From the NCBI GenBank assembly GCA_944371685.1, contig CALVXV010000027.1, forward strand, positions 1-11,711: a stretch of DNA of 11,711 nucleotides. The letters are read 5' to 3'. Within the stretch, counting starts at the first letter, position 1. The number at the start of each line of letters is the position of its first letter. Origin of the DNA: an uncultured Bacilli bacterium. GTDB taxonomy: Bacteria; Bacillota_I; Bacilli_A; RF39; UBA660. This document shows, in pieces, positions 6,353 through 11,711 of the stretch. Below the pieces are notes generated by a model. The model had not been told where the DNA came from and did no database searches. It was given only the letters and a program-made list of their open reading frames with translations. Position numbers and translations under genes: made by a program.

Positions 6353-6362
6353 TAAATTGTAC
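6346..6362. promoter_or_regulatory. Perfect 17-bp palindrome over the ruvX promoter (operator candidate)
   Basis: GTACAATTAAATTGTAC: two 8-bp arms around one central A. It covers the -10 box and the expected transcription start (about 6359). A one-base loop cannot form an RNA hairpin and only part would be transcribed, so a dimeric repressor site is the better reading. The regulator is unknown and I do not recognise the consensus. Confidence 0.5.
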
Positions 6363-6382
6363 ATTAATAGAGGGTGGTTATA

Positions 6383-6802
6383 TTGAAATACTTAGGTCTT
6401 GATTTAGGAACCCGCACTCTTGGTGTTTCTATTTCTGATATGACAAAAACTATCGCAACTGCTTATGGAACCATTCATTTTGAAGAAGAAAATTATGATG
6501 AAGCTATAAGTAAACTATCAACTATTGTGGAAAAAGAACCTATTGAAAAATTCATTTTAGGCTATCCTAAAAACATGAATGGTACAGTAGGTCCCAGGGC
6601 TTTAGTAACCTTAGAATTCAAAAAAAAATTAGAAGATACCTTTGCCATTCCAGTTGAAATGCAAGATGAAAGGTTATCAACTAAAGAAGCCAGTGGTTAT
6701 ATGATAGCTGCCGATATGTCGAGAAAAAAAAGAAAGAAAAAAATTGACAGTCTAGCCGCTAATATCATTTTGCAAACATATTTAGATAAAAGAAAGGATT
6801 GA
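6383..6802 (+). CDS. ruvX: Putative pre-16S rRNA nuclease / Holliday-junction resolvase-like YqgF (RuvX)
   Basis: This is an RNase H-fold nuclease implicated in 16S rRNA 5' end processing, acting in the cytoplasm. Read from TTG at 6383 it has 139 residues, the usual family size. Motifs: YLGLDLGTRTLGVSISD (3-19, with Asp7), ILGYPKNMNGTVGPRA (58-73), DERLST (95-100), and KIDSLAANIILQTYL (120-134, with Asp122). The TTG start is preferred because the family begins MKYLGLDLGT and GAGGGTGG lies about 6 nt upstream. A GTG at 6374 would fall inside that ribosome-binding site. It ends in TGA. It leads the ruvX-DUF1292-mltG-trmR operon, an order also found in B. subtilis (yrrK-yrzB-yrrL-yrrM). Confidence 0.93.
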   Translation: MKYLGLDLGTRTLGVSISDMTKTIATAYGTIHFEEENYDEAISKLSTIVEKEPIEKFILGYPKNMNGTVGPRALVTLEFKKKLEDTFAIPVEMQDERLSTKEASGYMIAADMSRKKRKKKIDSLAANIILQTYLDKRKD

Positions 6803-6807
6803 AAAAT

Positions 6808-7143
6808 ATGCAAGAAACAAACGAAACCGTAAAATTCAAAGCTATTGACGAAGAAGGAAGACAATTAGATTGTGAAGCTCTATTCTTGTTTGAATCACCA
6901 GAGACCAAAAAGAACTATATCGTTTATACTGACCATTCGATTGATAATGAAGGAAATACGAAAGTATATGCTTCAATTTATGATCCAAAAGATCTAAAGT
7001 CAGATGAAGAAGGTGAATTTGCTGCATTGCCATTAAAGCCAATTGAAACAGAAAAAGAGTGGAAAATCATCGAAACTATTTTAAACGAGATGCAATCACA
7101 AATTGAATCTGCTAGCAATGGCACTTCAGAGCAAAACAATTAA
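6808..7143 (+). CDS. DUF1292 family protein (YrzB-like)
   Basis: This small acidic cytoplasmic protein of 111 residues has unknown function. It is recognised by the DUF1292 pattern: ALFLFESPETKKNYIVYTD in the first half, then VYASIYDP, and a C-terminal region with EKEWKIIETILNEM. The ATG at 6808 is chosen because AAAGGA at 6793-6798 gives a workable spacing; the in-frame TTG at 6799 would leave no spacing. It follows ruvX by 5 nt and precedes mltG by 18 nt, which is its conserved place in Bacilli. The last 15 or so residues (SASNGTSEQNN) look disordered. Constant linkage with ruvX and mltG hints at a shared growth-linked role, but that is inference. Confidence 0.88.
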   Translation: MQETNETVKFKAIDEEGRQLDCEALFLFESPETKKNYIVYTDHSIDNEGNTKVYASIYDPKDLKSDEEGEFAALPLKPIETEKEWKIIETILNEMQSQIESASNGTSEQNN

Positions 7144-7161
7144 GCAGAGTAGGGTTTTACC

Positions 7162-8244
7162 TTGAAAAAAGTTCGTAAATTTAAATTGGGTAAATTCTTA
7201 CTCTTTTTATTGCTCCTCATCATTGTCCTTATCTTAATTATCATTGGGGTATATAAATATGAAACCAGTCCAGTTAGTAATAACACTGATCCCAAAACTA
7301 TAACCGTTGATGAAGGAGATAATTACTTTTCAATTGCTAGTAAATTAAAAGACCAAAATCTAATTAGGTCAGAAACGTTCTATAAAATATATTTAAAATT
7401 CGCAAATCCCACATCATTATTAAATGGTGACTATGAATTAAATGAAGCAATGAGCGTGCAAGAAATTGTCAAAGTTTTAAGTGATAAAAATTCTCAGCAA
7501 GATAACACAATTAAACTAACATTTAGAGAAGGTTTAAATGTTACCCAAATGGCAAAAATTGTCGAAGAAAAAACAGGTATCAAAGCTGAAGATTTCATAA
7601 ATCAAATGGCCGACCAAACATATTTGAAACAACTTCAGCAAGATTATTGGTTCTTAACTGATGAAATATACAATAGTGAAATATACTATCCACTAGAAGG
7701 TTATTTATTTCCAGACACCTATCATTTTATGCCTAGTGAAATAAACATTGATACCATCATAAGAAAAATCTTAGATAATACTGAAACCAAATTAGAGCCA
7801 TATAAAAATCAGCTTCAAAATGGAGCCTATACTACTCATCAAATATTAACTTTAGCTTCAATCATAGAATTAGAAGCCGTAAGCGATTCTGATAGAGCCA
7901 TGGTCTCAGGCGTTTTATATAATCGTTTAAATGAAGGATGGTCATTAGGCTGTGATGCCACTACTTATTACGCTGCTAAAAAATCCATGACTGAAAAACT
8001 AACTCAAAGCGATTTAACAGCTTGTAATGGATATAATACTAGATGTACCTCTATGGCTGGACTTCCCGTTGGACCAATTGATAATCCAAGTATAAGTTCT
8101 ATTAAGGCCGCTTTAGAACCAACACAAAATGACTATTATTACTTCGTTGCTGATACTGATAAAAAAGTTTACTTCACTGAAAATGCCAAAAAACATGATC
8201 AAATAATTTCTAAATTAAAGGATGAGGGAAAATGGGCAGCATAA
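7162..8244 (+). CDS. mltG: Endolytic murein transglycosylase MltG
   Basis: MltG is a membrane-anchored lytic transglycosylase that cuts nascent glycan strands and sets their length, working with class A PBPs. The 360-residue product has a basic N-terminus, one membrane helix (about 12-31), a LysM-like part (about 46-110), and the YceG catalytic region. Motifs: EGYLFPDTYHF (179-189), LASIIELEA (231-239, with the conserved Glu236), VLYNRLNEGWSLGCDATTYYA (251-271), and GLPVGPIDNPS (300-310). The start is TTG at 7162 with AGGG 7 nt upstream. The family more often reads LQSDPTV where this protein has Cys264, and Cys288 and Cys295 lie in a small insertion before GLPVGPI; an external disulfide is possible. 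The last 13 bases overlap trmR. Confidence 0.95.
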   Translation: MKKVRKFKLGKFLLFLLLLIIVLILIIIGVYKYETSPVSNNTDPKTITVDEGDNYFSIASKLKDQNLIRSETFYKIYLKFANPTSLLNGDYELNEAMSVQEIVKVLSDKNSQQDNTIKLTFREGLNVTQMAKIVEEKTGIKAEDFINQMADQTYLKQLQQDYWFLTDEIYNSEIYYPLEGYLFPDTYHFMPSEINIDTIIRKILDNTETKLEPYKNQLQNGAYTTHQILTLASIIELEAVSDSDRAMVSGVLYNRLNEGWSLGCDATTYYAAKKSMTEKLTQSDLTACNGYNTRCTSMAGLPVGPIDNPSISSIKAALEPTQNDYYYFVADTDKKVYFTENAKKHDQIISKLKDEGKWAA

Positions 8245-8810
8245 TAGATTTAGAAAAATATGCCAAAGAAAATAAAGTACCAATCATAAGCAAAGATGGC
8301 TTAAAGTTCATTGTTGAATATATAAAAAAGCATAAAGTCAAAAACATTTTAGAAATAGGTACCGCTATCGGTTACTCCGCTATAAACATGGCTAAAGTAG
8401 ATGATGATATCAAAATAACCACCATTGAAAGAAATGAAAAAATGTATGCCGAAGCTAGAAAAAACATTAGAAAATTCAGCCTAGAAAAAAGAATAACTCT
8501 AGTATTAAAAGATGCCCTAGAAGTAAATGCAGTTGGCCAATATGATTTAATTTTTATAGATGCCGCTAAGGCTCAATATATTAATTTTTTTGAAAAATTC
8601 AAAAATAATTTAACTCAAAATGGTGTTATTATCACCGATAACTTAAATTTCCATGGACTCACAAAAAATCCGGAAGAAATTCAAAGCAAAAACTTAAAAG
8701 CCTTAGTCAAGAAAATAAATAAATATAAAGAATTTTTAAAAAACAATCAAGAATTCACTACCAAATTTTATGAAATTGGTGATGGTATTTCTATTAGTAA
8801 AAGAAATTAA
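8232..8810 (+). CDS. trmR: tRNA 5-hydroxyuridine methyltransferase TrmR (YrrM)
   Basis: This is an SAM-dependent class I O-methyltransferase. In B. subtilis the orthologue YrrM/TrmR methylates ho5U34 of tRNA to mo5U34. The 192-residue product shows the SAM motif ILEIGTAIGYSA (39-50), TTIERN (63-68), the COMT-type metal motif FIDAAK (108-113, Asp110) and TDN (135-137). The N-terminus EKYAKENKVPIIS fits the YrrM family but is some residues shorter than usual. The ATG at 8232 overlaps the end of mltG by 13 bases and has GAGGG only about 3 nt upstream, so expression is probably coupled to mltG translation. The enzymes making its substrate, trhP1 and trhP2, lie about 1 kb downstream, which supports the tRNA role over a small-molecule methyltransferase. 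Confidence 0.88.
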   Translation: MGSIIDLEKYAKENKVPIISKDGLKFIVEYIKKHKVKNILEIGTAIGYSAINMAKVDDDIKITTIERNEKMYAEARKNIRKFSLEKRITLVLKDALEVNAVGQYDLIFIDAAKAQYINFFEKFKNNLTQNGVIITDNLNFHGLTKNPEEIQSKNLKALVKKINKYKEFLKNNQEFTTKFYEIGDGISISKRN

Positions 8811-8848
8811 AAAAGGCTATTTATAAAAAAATATAAATATTACAATTT

Positions 8849-8883
8849 AAAATTAAAGACTAAAAATAGTTTTTAATTTTTTT
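8849..8883 (+). terminator. Intrinsic terminator of the ruvX-trmR operon
   Basis: A 14-bp stem, almost all AT with one G-T pair, runs 8849-8862 against 8867-8880 around an AAAA loop and flows into a T-run. It closes the ruvX-trmR operon. Confidence 0.75.
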
Positions 8884-8912
8884 GTCAAAAAAAGGTCCTC
8901 ATATGATATAAT
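8882..8912 (+). promoter_or_regulatory. Promoter of the DUF975 gene
   Basis: -35 TTGTCA (8882-8887), 19-bp spacer, -10 TATAAT (8907-8912) preceded by TGA (extended -10). AAAGGGG at 8925-8931 is the ribosome-binding site. The -35 directly abuts the terminator of the previous operon. Confidence 0.7.
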
Positions 8913-8939
8913 GATAATAGAAGAAAAGGGGTATGTATT

Positions 8940-9665
8940 ATGCATGATAGTATTGACACCAGCAAAGTCAAAGCTAAAGCAAGAAAAAGTCTTAGTGGGA
9001 AATATGCCACACCGGTCGTTGCTGTTTTATTTTACTTAATATTACAAATAATGTGTTTTGCGACAGCTATTTTAATAAAAGAACCACCAATGGCCATATT
9101 CTTAAGTTTAATCATTACCAGTTTATTTTATATGGGCTTATTACAAATAATGATCAAAATAGCTAGAAATAAAAAAACGAGTTTCAATGAACTTTTCCAA
9201 AGAACTGATGCCTTCTTTAGATGTGCTGCCATAACCATCGTTTTTCTAGCCATCAATATTATATTTGCTTTATTAGAATATACTGCTGTCAATTCATTAT
9301 TTGTCTTTATAACTTACCAAACTGATTTGAACATTGCCTTATCATCATTCATGATTGTTGTTGGACTTGTTCTAAGTATTGCTATCGCTATTTTTTGGAT
9401 AACCTTAATACTTTGTTTATCTCAAAGCTATTTAATACTATATGATCATGAAAACATGCCATTAGGTGATATCTTTAGATTAAGCATGGATATGATGGAT
9501 GGCCATAAAATAGACTATATTATATTATGTCTAACCTTTATCGGTTGGTTTATCTTAGGAATATTTACTTTAGGCATTATATGGCTTTGGATTATACCAT
9601 ATATGAATGTATCCATGGTTAATTTTTATGATAAAATAAAAAAAGACGTTAAAATTGAAGCTTAA
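8940..9665 (+). CDS. DUF975 family integral membrane protein
   Basis: This 241-residue membrane protein is of unknown function, assigned to DUF975 by pattern. The N-terminal cytoplasmic part has KAKARKSLSGKY (11-22). Hydrophobic segments follow at about 25-47, 52-72, 95-115, 134-165 and 192-221. The C-terminal signature DMMDGHKIDYIILCLTFIGW (184-203) precedes TLGIIWLWIIPY (210-221) and a cytoplasmic tail. The ATG at 8940 is 8 nt after AAAGGGG; another ATG at 8933 hits a stop after three codons. The gene has its own promoter and terminator, so it is a separate unit inserted between trmR and trhP1, which are adjacent in B. subtilis. No link to tRNA modification is visible. Confidence 0.88.
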   Translation: MHDSIDTSKVKAKARKSLSGKYATPVVAVLFYLILQIMCFATAILIKEPPMAIFLSLIITSLFYMGLLQIMIKIARNKKTSFNELFQRTDAFFRCAAITIVFLAINIIFALLEYTAVNSLFVFITYQTDLNIALSSFMIVVGLVLSIAIAIFWITLILCLSQSYLILYDHENMPLGDIFRLSMDMMDGHKIDYIILCLTFIGWFILGIFTLGIIWLWIIPYMNVSMVNFYDKIKKDVKIEA

Positions 9666-9693
9666 AAAGTGGTGGAAAAAAATCACTTTTTTT
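9664..9693 (+). terminator. Terminator after the DUF975 gene
   Basis: Stem AAAAAGTG (9664-9671) pairs with CACTTTTT (9684-9691) around a 12-nt loop, ending in a run of seven Ts (9687-9693). It begins at the stop codon of the gene. Confidence 0.75.
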
Positions 9694-9701
9694 GGTATAA
9701 T
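9693..9701 (+). promoter_or_regulatory. Extended -10 promoter of trhP1-trhP2
   Basis: TGGTATAAT: TGn plus perfect -10 at 9696-9701. No good -35 is seen. GGAGG at 9714-9718 precedes the ATG by 6 nt. The promoter starts on the last T of the preceding terminator. Confidence 0.6.
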
Positions 9702-9724
9702 CATAACTTGATTGGAGGTAAACC

Positions 9725-10531
9725 ATGAATAAAGTAGCTGCAATAATAAATAATATAAATCAGGCTCATAATATAAAAAACTATGTTGATGCCTATCTCA
9801 TCCCCATTAATAACTTAAGCATAAATTATACCAATAGTTTTTCGCTAGAAGAAATTAGGCAAATAAAAGCCTTAAATAAAGAAGTTTTTGTCATATTAAA
9901 TAAAAACATCCATAATGATGAACTAACTAAATTAAGAAACACTTTGAAAAAGCTAGAAACATTAAACATAAATGGTATCATATTTTATGATATTGCCATT
10001 GTTAATTTAAAACATAAATTAAACCTAAAAACTCCTTTAGTATGGGCTCAAGAACACCTAACCACGAACTATGGAACTGTTAATTATTGGTATGAAAAAG
10101 GCGCCGAGTACACCTACCTTTCGTCAGAACTAACCAAAAGAGAAATAGATGAAATAAAAAACCATACTAAAGCCAAATTATTTGTAAATGTCTTTGGATA
10201 TATTCCTATGTTTACCTCTAAAAGACATCTTGTTAATAACTATTTAGAAACCTTTAACCTAAACAGTAACTCACACCTTTATGACCTAAAAAAAGAAGGT
10301 AAAACCTACAAAATAAATGATACGCAAATTGGAACTACTGTATATTCAGATTATATATTAAATGCCACAGATATAGATTTTAGTAATATTGATTATCTAG
10401 TTTTTAATAGCAATTTAATAGATGAAACAAAATTTATGGAAGTATTAAAAGACTATAAAAATAAAAAAGAAAATTGTTTTCCAAAAGAAACCGGTTTTCT
10501 TTATAAAGAAACAATATATAAGGTGAAGTAA
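9725..10531 (+). CDS. trhP1: U32-family protein, TrhP1/YrrN-like (tRNA U34 hydroxylation)
   Basis: The product is 268 residues, shorter than the roughly 300 of B. subtilis YrrN. It is recognised by NYGTVNYWYEKGAEYTYLSSEL (116-136), LSSELTKREIDEIK (132-145) and MFTSKRHLVNNY (162-173), which match the YrrN pattern of ARELN...EI and MFQSKRPLLGNY. The N-terminal U32 barrel start (LLAPAG in typical members) is divergent here: MNKVAAIINNI. Known TrhP1 works with TrhP2 to make 5-hydroxyuridine at tRNA position 34 from prephenate. The region lacks the Cys cluster of the TrhP2 neighbour, and its only Cys is residue 251. It has its own promoter and is followed after 1 nt by trhP2. The assignment by neighbour and motifs is good; activity is inferred. 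Confidence 0.8.
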   Translation: MNKVAAIINNINQAHNIKNYVDAYLIPINNLSINYTNSFSLEEIRQIKALNKEVFVILNKNIHNDELTKLRNTLKKLETLNINGIIFYDIAIVNLKHKLNLKTPLVWAQEHLTTNYGTVNYWYEKGAEYTYLSSELTKREIDEIKNHTKAKLFVNVFGYIPMFTSKRHLVNNYLETFNLNSNSHLYDLKKEGKTYKINDTQIGTTVYSDYILNATDIDFSNIDYLVFNSNLIDETKFMEVLKDYKNKKENCFPKETGFLYKETIYKVK

Positions 10532-10532
10532 T

Positions 10533-11711
10533 ATGAAAAAACCAGAATTATTAGCCCCAGCGGGCGACTTAGAAAGATTAAAAATAGCTTTATTATATGG
10601 CGCTGATGCAGTTTATATTGGTGGCGCTTTTAACCTTAGAGCTAACGCTGATAATTTCAAAATTGAGGATATAAAAAAAGGCGTAGAATATGCTCATAGT
10701 TTAAATAAAAAAGTATATGTTACCGTTAATATAGCTATGCACAACAAAGAATATGAAAAAATAGAAACATACCTAAAAGAACTAGATAAAATTGGTGTTG
10801 ATGCTATTATTGTAAGTGATCCAGCTATCATTAACTTAGCTAAAAATACAAATCTTCAAATCCATTTATCTACCCAAAATTCAACTTTAAATAAAGAAGC
10901 TACAGAATTTTGGAAACAAGAAGGCATCACTAGAATCGTTCTAGCTAGGGAATGTACTAAACAAGATATAATAGATATCAAAAATAATGTTGATATTGAA
11001 TTAGAAGTTTTTATTCATGGTGCCATGTGTGCCTCTTATAGTGGTAGATGTGTTTTGTCAAACTTCCTCACTAATCGAGACTCTAACCGTGGTGGATGCA
11101 GTCAAATATGTCGTTGGGACTTCGACCTATATAATGATAATCAGCATTTAAAAGGTGAAAAACCATTTACCTTTTGTACTAAAGATCTATCAATGGCCAG
11201 ACATATTCCCAATCTTATAGATATGAATGTCGATAGTCTAAAAATAGAAGGAAGAATGCGCAGTATATATTATATTGCCACTGTCGTAAAAGTATATAGA
11301 GCCTTAATTGATAATTATTGTCACAATCCGCAAAAATATGAATATAATTTAAAATATGAAGACATATTAAGAAGGGTTGCTAACCGTGACTCAATCACGC
11401 AATTTTTCGATGGTAATTTCGGTAAAGACGTTCAGTACTATAACGGCAGACAGGAAATTACTAACCAGGACTTTCTAGGACTCATATTAGAATATGATGA
11501 AAACACAAACCTTGCCAAAATTGAACAAAGAAACTACTTTAAAAAAGGTGATAAAGTAGAAATATTTGGCCCTAAAACATCATTCAAATTTCAAATCACA
11601 GATATCTATGATGAAGATAAAAAAACTATAGAAATTGTCAGACATCCCAAACAAATAGTTTACTTAAAAGTCCCAGAAAAAGTGAGCCCAAATGATATGA
11701 TGAAAATATGT
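10533..11711 (+). CDS. trhP2: U32-family peptidase-like tRNA hydroxylation protein TrhP2/YrrO (partial at right edge)
   Basis: 393 codons are present and the gene continues past the window; TrhP2 is usually a little over 400 residues, so little is missing. Motifs: PELLAPAGDLERLKIALLYG (4-23), ADAVYIGG, HLSTQNS (111-117), the U32 signature ELEVFIHGAMCASYSGRC (156-173), GGCSQICRW (187-195) and FTFCTKDLS (212-220). Cys166, Cys173, Cys189 and Cys193 are the conserved cluster that in this group is thought to hold an iron-sulfur centre. SLKIEGRMRSIYYIATVV (235-252) is also conserved. A C-terminal beta domain starts at about 310. ATG at 10533 has AAGGTGAAG upstream and begins 1 nt after the trhP1 stop. 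The known role is prephenate-dependent hydroxylation of U34, the step before TrmR. Confidence 0.92.
   Translation, partial: MKKPELLAPAGDLERLKIALLYGADAVYIGGAFNLRANADNFKIEDIKKGVEYAHSLNKKVYVTVNIAMHNKEYEKIETYLKELDKIGVDAIIVSDPAIINLAKNTNLQIHLSTQNSTLNKEATEFWKQEGITRIVLARECTKQDIIDIKNNVDIELEVFIHGAMCASYSGRCVLSNFLTNRDSNRGGCSQICRWDFDLYNDNQHLKGEKPFTFCTKDLSMARHIPNLIDMNVDSLKIEGRMRSIYYIATVVKVYRALIDNYCHNPQKYEYNLKYEDILRRVANRDSITQFFDGNFGKDVQYYNGRQEITNQDFLGLILEYDENTNLAKIEQRNYFKKGDKVEIFGPKTSFKFQITDIYDEDKKTIEIVRHPKQIVYLKVPEKVSPNDMMKIC

Noticed and set aside
6374..6382. GTG start for ruvX
   Set aside because: It lies within the GAGGGTGG ribosome-binding site, and the family begins at the TTG at 6383 (MKYLGLDLGT).
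8819..8838. ATTTATA/TATAAAT hairpin after trmR
   Set aside because: It is pure AT with a short stem and no T-run after it. The longer stem at 8849-8880 followed by Ts is the credible terminator.

Overview
The window comes from a very AT-rich, low-GC Gram-positive bacterium. It is most likely an uncultured gut Bacilli/Mollicutes-like lineage of the RF39 type. This placement rests on gene content, the recU-PBP1 order, the ruvX-DUF1292-mltG-yrrM-yrrN-yrrO order and NNA/NNT-rich codon use, and it is an inference. The genetic code looks standard: recU and ruvX end in TGA, and Trp in the intact genes is encoded by TGG.

Left part (1-1711, minus strand): an operon of recU (Holliday-junction resolvase) and a class A penicillin-binding protein of the PBP1A/ponA type. 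They overlap by four bases and the PBP runs off the left edge. A strong promoter for this operon lies back to back with a plus-strand promoter, and an 8+8 bp inverted repeat sits between the two. The plus side (1760-2661) holds a possible 32-codon ORF and a broken gene of the CmpB-like membrane family (PF06541). That gene has three lesions: no standard start codon, an in-frame TGA at an expected Trp, and a frameshift in an A7 run.

Middle (2647-6062): a small XRE-type repressor (minus) is divergent from an exported DUF6273-like surface protein (plus). The C-terminal segment of the surface protein is almost entirely NNY codons with scrambled first and second positions, as in variable regions of diversity-generating retroelements. 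Two tandem minus-strand M15 (VanY-type) D,D-carboxypeptidases follow. Bidirectional terminators separate the convergent pairs.

Right part (6346-11711, plus strand): ruvX, a DUF1292 protein, mltG and trmR (yrrM) form one operon that ends in a long AT-rich terminator. A DUF975 membrane protein follows as its own transcription unit. Then come trhP1-like (yrrN) and trhP2-like (yrrO, cut by the right edge), again with their own promoter. TrmR plus TrhP1/TrhP2 make up the known route to 5-methoxyuridine at the wobble position of tRNA, so this arm combines cell-wall synthesis (MltG) with tRNA modification. The left arm and the M15 pair also concern peptidoglycan.

Regulatory signals are unusually readable. 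Three minus-strand promoters share one exact layout (-10, 6 nt, GGTG, 5 nt, ATG), which implies mRNAs that begin at the ribosome-binding site. Several other promoters have extended -10 (TGn) boxes. A perfect 17-bp palindrome overlaps the ruvX promoter.
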